From CAIWHR01 sp963726765 (GTDB lineage: Bacteria > Pseudomonadota > Gammaproteobacteria > Burkholderiales > Casimicrobiaceae): DNA of 64,000 bases. Shown here piece after piece: positions 9,664 through 17,949 of this stretch (position 1 is its first letter; every line of letters begins with the position of its first letter). Where the stretch lies: NCBI GenBank assembly GCA_963726765.1, contig CAVSDH010000001.1, forward strand, positions 44,876 through 108,875, written 5' to 3'. The translations under genes were made by a program, and so were the position numbers. The notes beneath the pieces were generated by a model. The model did not search any database, had not been told where the DNA came from, and saw nothing but the letters and a program-made list of their open reading frames with translations.

Positions 9664-9680
9664 TGGCACATGCTTTGCTT
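9664..9680 (+). promoter_or_regulatory. Sigma-54 promoter
   Basis: TGGCAC-ATGCT-TTGCTT. The GG (9665-9666) and GC (9677-9678) dinucleotides are separated by exactly 10 bases, as required for the -24/-12 elements. The predicted start is about 9690. With the two upstream GlrR-type sites and the adjacent sigma-54 regulator gene, this is a strong match. Confidence 0.85.
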
Positions 9681-9712
9681 ATCGGTAAGCAACGGCCGAG
9701 CAGGCCGACTGA

Positions 9713-9886
9713 ATGAACATGGACAAGTTCTCGCCCGAATTCGCGCAACACTGGCTGACCGACCGGTCGAGTTCGACCGACGGCGGGCCGGTCGAGCGGC
9801 GTGTCGACGAGTCGCTGTCGCCGTCGCAACAGGAAGCGCTGGATGCGCTGGCCGAGCGGGTCTCCGCCGCGCGAAGCGTGTACTGA
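9713..9886 (+). CDS. Small ORF, 57 residues, in the sigma-54 transcript
   Basis: ATG at 9713 opens 57 codons starting MNMDKFSPEFAQHWL and ending ERVSAARSVY, followed by TGA. The product would be hydrophilic and soluble, with a Gln/Glu/Ala-rich helical C-terminal half and no signal or membrane segment. I recognise no family. A weak Shine-Dalgarno (AGCAGG) lies in the loop and 3' arm of the hairpin at the transcript's 5' end, which could restrict translation. Support comes from its place inside a well-defined transcription unit, not from homology. It may instead be a chance ORF in a structured RNA. Confidence 0.45.
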   Translation: MNMDKFSPEFAQHWLTDRSSSTDGGPVERRVDESLSPSQQEALDALAERVSAARSVY

Positions 9887-9987
9887 CCCGGGAGAACGCG
9901 AGGCCCCGACGAATCGCAAGTGCCGGAATGCTTCCGGTCCGAACAGTTACCGGAGCGCGGATGCGCTCCGGGTGGCCGATCCCCCTT

Positions 9988-10020
9988 GCCCGCTATCTTC
10001 CTCCCGGCGGGCTTTTTTTT
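9988..10020 (+). terminator. Rho-independent terminator
   Basis: GCCCGC (9988-9993) pairs with GCGGGC (10007-10012) across a 13-base loop, followed at once by eight T (10013-10020). It ends the sigma-54 transcript and sits between it and the converging thyA. Confidence 0.85.
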
Positions 10021-10074
10021 GCCTGTTGCACATGGGACGGCATCGATGCGGGAGGCGATCTCCGGCCCCTGGAT

Positions 10075-10148
10075 CGGCGGCCTCCGATCGCGATCGCGGT
10101 TGCTCGCATCCCCTGCCTGCGGCTCGGGGCCCCTGCTCGCCGCTCACA
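10075..10148 (-). repeat. Stop-codon-anchored dispersed repeat, copy A
   Basis: On the minus strand this starts GTGAGCGGCGAGCAGGGG, with the TGA of thyA inside the first four bases. It goes on through a GGGGCCCC...GGGG hairpin and ATGCGAGCAA to CGGAGGCCG. The same order of blocks appears directly on the pdxH stop codon at 31449 and again at 31569. It could act as a 3'-UTR hairpin for thyA; no T-tract is present. Confidence 0.6.
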
Positions 10149-10938
10149 CCGCTACCGGCGCCTTGATCGCGGGCTGGGGATGGTAGTCGACGAACGCGAT
10201 GTCGTCATACGCGTAGTCGAAGATCGTCGGCGGCCGGCGCCGCAGATCGAGACTCGGCAACGGGCCCGGCGTGCGCGCGAGCTGGGTGTCCACCTGTTCG
10301 AGGTGATTGAGATAGAGGTGGCAGTCGCCGCCCGTCCAGACGAACTCGCCGACGGCGAGATCGCATTGCTGCGCGACCATGTGCGTCAGGAGCGCATAGG
10401 AGGCGATGTTGAACGGTACCCCGAGGAAGATGTCGCAACTCCGTTGGTAGAGCTGGCAGGAGAGTCTGCCGTCGGCGACGTAGAACTGGAACAACAGGTG
10501 GCAGGGCGGCAGCTTCATCCGTGGAATGTCGCCGACGTTCCACGCCGAAACGATCAGCCGGCGCGAGTCCGGATTGCGCCGGATCTCGGCGACGACGTTG
10601 GCCATCTGGTCGACATGTCGCCCATCCGGCGCAGGCCAGTTGCGCCATTGGTAGCCGTAGATGGGGCCCAGCTCGCCGTCGGCGTCCGCCCATTCGTCCC
10701 AGATCGTCACTCCCGCGGCCTGCAGCGAACGCACGTTGGTTTCGCCCCGCAGGAACCACAGCAACTCGTGGACGATCGACCGCGTATGAACCTTCTTCGT
10801 CGTCAGCAGCGGGAATCCGGCACCGAGGTCGAACCGCATCTGATGGCCCAGGACCGAAAGCGTGCCGGTTCCGGTACGGTCAGCCTTGCGGTTGCCGTGT
10901 TCGCGGACGTGCCGCATGAAGTCGAGGTACTGGCGCAT
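10144..10938 (-). CDS. thyA: Thymidylate synthase
   Basis: Folate-dependent thymidylate synthase, which methylates dUMP to dTMP. Starting at the ATG at 10938 (MRQYLDFMRHV) gives 264 residues, the length of E. coli ThyA, and aligns throughout. Seen are DRTGTGTLS, the catalytic Cys146 in LPPCHLLFQFYV, SCQLYQRSCD, PFNIASYALL and the C-terminal IKAPVAV. A longer frame upstream exists but adds nothing family-like. The gene is intact. It converges with the sigma-54 unit, and a dispersed repeat begins at its stop codon. Confidence 0.97.
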   Translation of the reverse strand: MRQYLDFMRHVREHGNRKADRTGTGTLSVLGHQMRFDLGAGFPLLTTKKVHTRSIVHELLWFLRGETNVRSLQAAGVTIWDEWADADGELGPIYGYQWRNWPAPDGRHVDQMANVVAEIRRNPDSRRLIVSAWNVGDIPRMKLPPCHLLFQFYVADGRLSCQLYQRSCDIFLGVPFNIASYALLTHMVAQQCDLAVGEFVWTGGDCHLYLNHLEQVDTQLARTPGPLPSLDLRRRPPTIFDYAYDDIAFVDYHPQPAIKAPVAV

Positions 10939-11152
10939 CGAGGGATGTGAGGTGGTCGAAATGGGCATGCGGACGGGCCGCACTCCGTGGGCGCCCTGGA
11001 TTGCTGCGGCCGCCACGTACGCCTGTTCGGATTGTAGCGTGACCGGATCGACATCGCGGCGGCATCCGGATCTCGCGTCCCGATCGCACGTCGCTTCGCG
11101 GGGCGCGCCCGACCGTTCGTCGGCGGATCCGAACGCAACCGAGTCCGACGCG

Positions 11153-11182
11153 TTGACAAGCCGTGTCCCGGCTCGATACGAT
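11153..11182 (+). promoter_or_regulatory. Sigma-70 promoter of the arsR-lplT/plsC unit
   Basis: TTGACA (11153-11158), an 18-base spacer and TACGAT (11177-11182, 4 of 6 to consensus). The start point falls near 11189, inside the palindromic operator just downstream, so repressor binding would block initiation. The remaining space between thyA and the regulator gene (10939-11280) holds nothing else that I can see. Confidence 0.65.
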
Positions 11183-11186
11183 ACGA

Positions 11187-11214
11187 TTATATGACTAGTC
11201 TATTAGTCATATAA
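11187..11214. promoter_or_regulatory. ArsR-type operator (11-bp perfect inverted repeat)
   Basis: TTATATGACTA and TAGTCATATAA are perfect reverse complements separated by 6 bases. The AT-rich 28-bp element sits over the predicted transcription start, 67 bases upstream of the ArsR start codon, the usual arrangement for an autoregulated ArsR/SmtB repressor. Confidence 0.75.
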
Positions 11215-11280
11215 TGCGGGCGCCCCGCGAAACCCCGGGGCCATGCATCGATTCGAGCGCGTTCTTGTCCGAGGTGCCAA

Positions 11281-11589
11281 GTGCGACCAAGCTACGCCCG
11301 TGCGATCCCCCGTCCCTGGCGTCAGACCGCGGCAATGTTCGTCGCGCTCGGCGATCCGCATCGACAAAGGATCGTGCTCATGTTCGAGCCCGGCGAGCGT
11401 CTCAATGTCGGCCAGATCGTCGCGGCCTCCACGCTTTCCCGTTCCGCGGTCTCGCACCACCTGCGCGTGCTGCGTACTGCCGGCGTGCTCCGATGCGAGA
11501 AGATCGGCAAGGAGGTCTGGTACTGGCAGAATCCGGACGCGGTGCGCGATGCGCTGACCGCAGTGCTCGACTACCTTGACGCACAATGA
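11281..11589 (+). CDS. ArsR/SmtB-family transcriptional regulator
   Basis: A 102-residue winged-helix repressor. The HTH region reads LNVGQIVAASTLSRSAVSHH with recognition helix SRSAVSHHLRVL, followed by the wing GVLRCEKIGKEVWYW. No Cys-rich metal motif like ELCVCDL is present; the single Cys in VLRCEK is in the wing region, so the inducer is unlikely to be a classical arsenite/cadmium site. The GTG start has GAGGTG upstream; an internal ATG (MFVALGDPH) is an alternative. Its TGA overlaps an in-frame ATG of the next ORF, suggesting coupling to the LplT-PlsC fusion, which is probably its target along with its own promoter. Confidence 0.88.
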   Translation: MRPSYARAIPRPWRQTAAMFVALGDPHRQRIVLMFEPGERLNVGQIVAASTLSRSAVSHHLRVLRTAGVLRCEKIGKEVWYWQNPDAVRDALTAVLDYLDAQ

Positions 11590-11654
11590 GCACGCCTAGG
11601 CACGCATCGCGCGACGCGGGACGTGACGATTTCGATTGTCGGGAGATTGCAACC

Positions 11655-13538
11655 ATGCACCAGGCCAATCAGTTCGACCTCCTGCGCGAGCGCCGTTTCG
11701 CGCCGTTCTTCTGGACGCAGTTCCTGGGCGCCGGCAACGACAACGTCTACAAGAACGCGCTGATCATCTTTCTCGCGTTCCACGCGGCGCGCCTGACCGC
11801 GCTCGACCCCAATGCGCTCGTCAATCTCGCGGGCGCGATCTTCATTGCGCCGTTCGTGCTGCTGTCGGCGACGTCCGGACAGCTCGCGGACAAGTACGAG
11901 AAGTCGCGCCTCATTCGCTGGATCAAGCTCTTCGAAATTGCGATCATGGTCGTCGGTCTCGCGGGCTTCTGGCGCCAGGACCTGGTGCTGATGTTTGCCG
12001 CACTTGCGCTGCTCGGCATCCACTCGGCGCTGTTCGGCCCGGTCAAGTACGCGATCCTGCCGCAGCACCTCAAACCCGAGGAACTCGTGGGCGGAAACGG
12101 GCTGGTGGAGATGGGCACGTTCGTCGCCATTCTGCTTGGCACGATCGCGGGCGGCGTCGTCGTCGCCATCGTGCCCAATGGGCCGATGCTCGCCGGCGGG
12201 CTGGCGATCGCCATTGCAGTCGCCGGTTATCTCGTGAGCCGCCGGATCCCGCACACGCCGGCGGTCGCTCCCGACCTCGCCATCAACTGGAACCCGCTCA
12301 CGGAGACCTGGCGGAATCTCCGCTTCGCGCAGCAGAACCGCGTCGTGTGGCTTTCGATGCTGGGAATCTCGTGGTTCTGGTTCTACGGAGCGCTCTTCCT
12401 TGCGCAGTTTGCCGGCTTTTCGCGCGATGTTCTCGGCGGCAACGAGCACGTCGTGACGTTCCTGCTCGCGCTCTTTTCCGTCGGCATCGGCGCCGGTTCG
12501 CTGCTGTGCGAGCGGCTGTCAGGGCGCAAGATCGAATTGGGGCTGGTCCCGTTCGGCTCGATCGGCCTCACGCTGTTCGCCGTCGACCTGTGGCTCGCGA
12601 GCGGTACGCTGAAGGCGACGGAACTGGCGGGTCTCGAGGCCTATTTCGCCAGACCCGCGCACTGGCGCGTCGCCGCCGACCTCGTGCTGATCGGCGTGTT
12701 CGGCGGCTTCTACATCGTCCCGCTCTACGCGCTGATCCAGGAGCGCTCGGCGCCGTCGCACCGCTCGCGGATCATCGCTGCGAACAACATCCTCAACGCG
12801 ATCTTCATCGTCGCCTCCGCGGGCGTCGCGATCGCACTGCTCCGGATGGGGCTGACGATTCCCGAGCTCTTCCTCGTCAACGCGCTGATGAACGCCGCGG
12901 TCGCCGTCTTCATCTACGGTCTCGTCCCCGAATTCCTCATGCGATTTCTCGCGTGGCTTCTCATCCATTCGTTCTATCGTGTGGAGAAGGAAGGGCTCGA
13001 CCTCATTCCGGAAACGGGCCCCTGCGTCATCGTCTGCAATCACGTGAGCTACGTCGATGCGGTCGTCATCGCCGCCTGCGTGCGGCGCCCCATCCGCTTC
13101 GTGATGGACCACAAGATCTTCAAGGTGCCGCTCCTGTCGTTCATCTTCCGCACGATGCGCACGATTCCGATCGCGCCGGCGAAGGAGGACGCGGCGATGA
13201 AGGACCGCGCATTCGCGGAGGTCGCGAAGGCGCTCGCCGCCGGCGAAATCGTCGGCCTCTTTCCCGAGGGCAAGCTCACCGATACCGGCGAGCTCAATCC
13301 GTTTCGTCCCGGCATCCAGCAGATTGTCGCGACGACCCCGGTGCCCGTCGTGCCGATCGCGCTGCGCGGCTTGTGGGGGAGCTTCTTCAGCCGCTGGCAC
13401 GAGGGAAAGGCGATGCGACGGATGCGTGGCGTGTTCTCGCGCATCGCGCTGGTCGCCGCGCCGCCGGTTCCGGCGGAACGTGTCACCCTCGAAGGGTTGC
13501 AGGCGACGGTGCTCGCCCTTCGCGGCGAGCGGAAATAG
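11655..13538 (+). CDS. LplT-PlsC fusion: MFS lysophospholipid flippase with acyltransferase domain
   Basis: Two-domain inner-membrane protein of about 627 residues. The N-terminal 400 or so residues form a 12-TM MFS domain of LplT type (FWTQFLGAGNDNVYKNALI at the start). The C-terminal part is a PlsC/LPLAT acyltransferase with the HX4D motif in NHVSYVD and the FPEGKLT motif. It would flip lysophospholipid inward and reacylate it. The AMP-binding acyl-ACP synthetase domain of Aas-type fusions is absent, so it needs acyl donor from elsewhere. The ATG at 11655 has GGGAG upstream; the longer ATG at 11586 overlapping the arsR stop is possible. Fusion of the two halves is known; ArsR control is the notable part. 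Confidence 0.9.
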   Translation: MHQANQFDLLRERRFAPFFWTQFLGAGNDNVYKNALIIFLAFHAARLTALDPNALVNLAGAIFIAPFVLLSATSGQLADKYEKSRLIRWIKLFEIAIMVVGLAGFWRQDLVLMFAALALLGIHSALFGPVKYAILPQHLKPEELVGGNGLVEMGTFVAILLGTIAGGVVVAIVPNGPMLAGGLAIAIAVAGYLVSRRIPHTPAVAPDLAINWNPLTETWRNLRFAQQNRVVWLSMLGISWFWFYGALFLAQFAGFSRDVLGGNEHVVTFLLALFSVGIGAGSLLCERLSGRKIELGLVPFGSIGLTLFAVDLWLASGTLKATELAGLEAYFARPAHWRVAADLVLIGVFGGFYIVPLYALIQERSAPSHRSRIIAANNILNAIFIVASAGVAIALLRMGLTIPELFLVNALMNAAVAVFIYGLVPEFLMRFLAWLLIHSFYRVEKEGLDLIPETGPCVIVCNHVSYVDAVVIAACVRRPIRFVMDHKIFKVPLLSFIFRTMRTIPIAPAKEDAAMKDRAFAEVAKALAAGEIVGLFPEGKLTDTGELNPFRPGIQQIVATTPVPVVPIALRGLWGSFFSRWHEGKAMRRMRGVFSRIALVAAPPVPAERVTLEGLQATVLALRGERK

Positions 13539-13564
13539 CGCATCGACATTTTGGAAGGGTCGAC

Positions 13565-16431
13565 ATGGCAACCGTGATCGGGCTTGTGATCGGCATGCTG
13601 GCAGGCGGCCTGCTTTTCGGCGGCGGCAGCGCGATGACCTTCGGTGGGCTGATCGGCGCAGTTGTCGGTTTCATCGTCACCAGCCGGCGCGAGCGGGTGC
13701 GGAGCCTGCGGCCCGATGCCATGGGGCAGTCAGCGCAGCTTCCTGGTTCGTCAGCCGTGGAGTCCGCGCTTGCCGATCGCATGTCGACGCTGGAGCGACG
13801 GGTTGCCGACCTCGAGCGGTCGCTGTCGCCGGGCGCGTCGAACGTTGATTCGGCCGTGGAGACGGTGGTCGCCTGCCGTGCCGCCGGAGGATGAAACGAC
13901 GATGCCGGCGGCGCCGTCTCAGTTCATGGGGGCGCAAGCGGCGGAGCCAGCGCCCATCGCCGCTGCGCTGAATGTCGACGGAACAAGGCAGGCCGAGCCC
14001 GCGGATGCCGTTTCACCTGCCGCACGGCCGTCGAGTCCGGTCGTCGAGCAGCCTCCGTCCGTGCTCCCGAATCCTCTTTGGTCCTGGATCGCCGGCGGCA
14101 ATACGCTGGCACGGATCGGAGTGGTGCTTCTGTTCATCGGCGTCGGATTTCTGTTGAAGTACGCGGTCGAGCACGTGCAGGTCCCCATTTCGCTTCGCCT
14201 CGCAGGCGTTGCACTTGGCGGAGTTGCGCTGCTCGTCATCGGATGGCGGCTGCGCTTGTCGCGGCGTGCCTACGCGATGGTGCTGCAGGGCGGTGGCGTG
14301 GGCGTCCTCTACCTGACGGTATTCGCCGCGTTGCGCCTGTACGATCTTGTCTCGCCGCTGGCGGCATTCGGGCTCCTGGTGTCGATCTCGACCCTTTCGT
14401 CGTGGCTCGCGGTGCGTCAGGACGCGGTCTCTCTTGCCGCGCTTGCGGTTGCCGGCGGCTTTCTCGCGCCGGTTCTCACGTCCAGCCAGACCGGCAATCA
14501 CGTGATGCTCTTCAGCTACTACGCACTGCTGAACGCCGGCATTCTCGGCATCGCGTGGTTCAAGGCCTGGCGCGTGCTCAATCTGCTGGGATTCGCGTTC
14601 ACCTTCCTCGTGGGGACGTTCTGGGGCGTGACGCGGTACCGGCCCGAGAATTTCGCGACGACGGAGCCGTTCCTCGTCGTGTTCTTCCTGTTCTACGTCG
14701 CGATCGCGGTGCTCTACGCCTTGCGCCGTTCGATGGAGGTGCGAGTCTACGTGGACGCCGGCCTCGTCTTCGGCACGCCGCTCGTCGCTGCCGGCCTGCA
14801 AAGCGCGCTCGTGCGCGATATCGAGTACGGAATGGCCTTCAGTGCGCTTGCGATGTCTGCGCTGTACCTCGTTGTCGGACGGTTTCTTTACGCTCGACGC
14901 CGCGACGACATCCGGTTGCTGGTCGAGAGCTTTCTGGCCCTCGGCGTCGTGTTCGCGACCCTGGCAGTTCCGCTGGCACTCGATGCGCGCTGGACGACCG
15001 CAACCTGGGCGGTCGAGGGAGCGGCGATCGTGTGGGCAGGGGTGCGATTCCCGCGCGGCATTGTCCGGGCATTCGGACTGCTTCTGCAATTGGGCGCCGG
15101 TGTCGCGTTCATGCTTGGATTGTCGCTCTGGACGCCGGCCGGCGAGGCGGCGGCGATCCCGCTGTTGAACAGCGCGTATGTCGGTGCGTTGCTCGTCGCG
15201 ATCGCCGGCGGGTTCAGCGCATGGTTGCTCGAGCGCCACCACGATCGCATATCCGCGGCCGAGCAGGCGATAGCTTCGAGCGTTTTCGCGTGGGGAATGC
15301 TGTGGTGGCTAGGGTCCGGGTGGCGTGAAATCGATCGCTTCGTTCCGTACGAAGTCCGCATTCCTGTCCTGGTCGTGTTCCTCGCGGCTACGGCCGTCAT
15401 CACGGTGGCACTGGCCGCCCGGCTGCGGTGGCCGGTCGCGCGCGTGCCGGCGCTGCTGCTGCTGCCGGGCCTCGCTCGCCATCGCATTCGTCGCGATCGG
15501 CCGCGCATCCATGGCGAACGATCATCTGTTCGCACATGGAGGCGTCCTGGGCTGGGTCGCCGCGGTCGCGGCCGTCATCGGATTGCTGAGACGGTTCGAT
15601 CGGCAGGGGGAGGCCGACGACATTCACGCGACGGCATCGATCGAACTCCTTCACGCATTGCTCCTCTGGCTCGTGCTGCTTGTTGTCGCGCACGAGCTCT
15701 CCTGGGCAGGCAGCCGCATCGTACCCGGCCACGGCGTCTGGAGCGCGGTGCCCTGGGGCCTCGTTCCGGCGCTTGGACTGGGCCTCGTGTGCGAATTTGC
15801 GCCCGGATCGGGCTGGCCTCTCGGCGCGCACCGGCGCGGCTATCTCGTTCTCGGGGCGGTTCCGGTGGCGGCGTTGCTCGCGGCCTGGTCGATCGCCGCC
15901 AGCGTTCACGCAAGCGGCGATCCGTCGCCTCTGCCATTCGTGCCGTTCTTCAATCCGCTGGATCTCACGCAGGCGGCCGTGCTCCTCGCACTGACGACTT
16001 GGGCGGTGCGGGCCCGCCGTCTGGACCCGCAATTCTTCAACGGCGTTCCGCCCGGTGCAATCGCCGGACTTCTTTGCGCACTCGCGTTCCTTTGGGTCAA
16101 CGCGATTGCGTTGCGGTCGATCCATTTCTGGTACGACGTCCCCTATTCGCCGCGCGCACTCTGGCAGTCGACGCTGGTGCAAGCGGTGCTCTCGCTCCTC
16201 TGGTCGTCGCTGGCTCTGGCCACGATGGCGTTCGCCAATCGCCGCCAGTGGCGCGTGCCGTGGGTCGCGGGTGCCGCATTGCTCGGCGTCGTCGTCGCGA
16301 AGCTCTTTCTGGTCGAGTTGGCGCAGGTCGGCACGATCACCCGGATCGTGTCGTTCATCGGCGTCGGCCTCTTCCTCCTGTTGATCGGGTACGTCGCGCC
16401 GGTGCCGCCGCGGAAGGAGAACGCGAAATGA
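13565..16431 (+). CDS. DUF2339 multi-pass membrane protein (two frame breaks)
   Basis: A large DUF2339 protein read in three successive frames. Part 1 (from ATG 13565) is a Gly-rich TM segment plus a coiled coil (STLERRVADLERSLS). Part 2 begins after a break near 13870, holds a Pro/Ala linker and then NPLWSWIAGGNTLARIGVVL and many TM helices. Part 3 begins after a break near 15468 and ends at 16431. Each break is repaired by deleting one base (C/G at 13870-13871; one G of GGG at 15467-15469), giving about 955 residues. The function is unknown; the family pairs with DUF3999, as here. The stop overlaps the DUF3999 start (ATGA). I think the breaks are sequence errors. Confidence 0.85.
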
Positions 16432-17824
16432 TTCGTCTGCTATTTCTTCTCATGCTCTACACGGCGGCGGCCCACGCCGAACGGCCGGCCGATTATGCGT
16501 TCGGCGTGCCGCTGTTGCCCGGTGACGCGACGGCTTTCCAGCGCGTCGCGGTGCCCGCCGTCGTCCATGAAGGCACGGTGAAGCGCGACCTCGCGGATTT
16601 GCGCATCTTCAATGGCGACGGTGAGGTCGTGCCCTATGCGTGGATTCCGCGTCGGCCGTTGCCCCGAGGGCGACCTCCGGCAATCACGCTTCCGATGTTC
16701 CCTCTGTACACCTACCGTGATCGGAAAGATGTCGCCGGGCTCGCGCTGACCGTCGTCCGGAATGCGTCGGGAACGACGGTTCGCGTCGACGCCCCGGATT
16801 CCGATCCCGCAGGCGCGAGGGTTCTGGGCGGCTACGTGCTCGATGCGTCGGCGCAGGACGAACCGCTGACGGCGCTGACGTTCACGCTGCCGGAGGTCGC
16901 TGGCGCGACGACCATGCGCCTGCGCATCGACGCGAGCGACGATCTCGCGTCCTGGCATGGCATCGCGGCCGATGCGACTCTCGTCAATCTCGAGTACGGT
17001 GGGCAACGACTGACGCGTAACCGCATCGAGTTTTCGCCTGCAAGAACCAAGTATCTGCGCCTGTCCTGGGACGTCGACCGACCGGCGATCGAATTTTCGG
17101 CGGTGAGCGGCGAATTTGGCGAGCGCGCCGTCGAAACACCGCGAGAGTGGCGCAATGCCGACGGGAAAAGGAGTCGCGAATCGCGAAGGAGAATATGAAT
17201 TCGATCTCGGAGGAGCCTTCCCCGTCGATCGAGTCGTGTTGGAGCTTGCCACGCCCAATTCCATCGTGCCGGCAACCCTGTCGGCGCGTGCCAGCACAGG
17301 AGAGCCCTGGCAGCCTGTCGGTTCGACCGTCTTCTATCGGCTCGACCAGCCGGACGGCAGCATCACCAGTCCGCCGTTCCCCGTCGCGGTCGGCGAGCGA
17401 CGATACTGGCTGCTGCGCATCGATCCGCGATCGGGGGTGACGGGACCGGCACCGCCGCCAATGCGCGCCGGTTGGCAGCCTCGCGGAGATCGTATTCGCA
17501 GCGCGCGGCCGCGGCCCGTTTACGCTTGCCTACGGCAGTCAAGCGGCGAGTGCGGGGGCGCTGCCGATCGCGACGCTGGTGCCCGGATTCGAAAGCGAAA
17601 AGGATGTCGCGGCAGGATTTGCGGTCGCGCGAACGGGCGATCCGATCGTGCTTGGCGGACAGGACCAGCTGAGACAGCCTCCGGACGTGCGGCGGTGGGT
17701 GCTGTGGGTGGTTCTCGCGCTGGGCGTATCGATGCTGGGCTGGATGGCGTGGCGACTTTCGCGCGAGATGGCTGCATCAGCAAAGACCGACGAATCGAAA
17801 TCACGAGAGCCGCCGCGCGGTTGA
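16428..17824 (+). CDS. DUF3999 secreted/membrane-anchored protein (two frame breaks)
   Basis: Signal peptide (MIRLLFLLMLYTAAAHA), then a periplasmic beta-rich region with family text such as VPLLPGDATAFQRVAVP and VPYAWIPR, and a C-terminal TM helix (WVLWVVLALGVSMLGWMAWRL) near the stop at 17824. The frame changes near 17168 (AAAA where AAA restores the frame) and near 17481 (an extra T inside CAGCCTCGCGG). After correction the text runs through YEFDLGGAFPVDRVVLE and GPFTLAYGS in family order. It overlaps DUF2339 by 4 bases. The two families co-occur and probably form an envelope complex of unknown role. Confidence 0.82.
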
Positions 17825-17949
17825 TGTTCGGGGGCGGCCAGCACGCCGCGGCGCGTTCCGATCGCCTGCGGTGCGCGATGAAGTCGTCGCAGTCCGTGTG
17901 CTACATTGAGCGAGGCCATCCGCGGCCACCTTGACTCCGGCGTCCTCCC

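Larger units (their letters stand above)
9690..10020 (+). ncRNA. Candidate GlrR/sigma-54-dependent small transcript
   Basis: Predicted transcript of about 330 nt from the sigma-54 start to a Rho-independent terminator. It begins with a hairpin almost at the 5' end (CGGCC 9693-9697 with GGCCG 9703-9707). The 3' third holds two further perfect hairpins (CCGGAA 9923-9928 with TTCCGG 9932-9937; a 9-bp stem 9950-9958 with 9963-9971) before the terminator. A 57-codon ORF lies in the middle, so it could be a regulatory RNA, a small-protein mRNA, or both. In enterobacteria GlrR activates the small RNA GlmY, so a functional parallel is attractive, but I see no demonstrable sequence homology to GlmY. 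Confidence 0.6.

Noticed and set aside
9523..10950. Long plus-strand ORF of about 475 codons
   Set aside because: It is antisense to thyA over most of its length and its Arg/Pro-rich text matches no family; thyA is unmistakable on the other strand.
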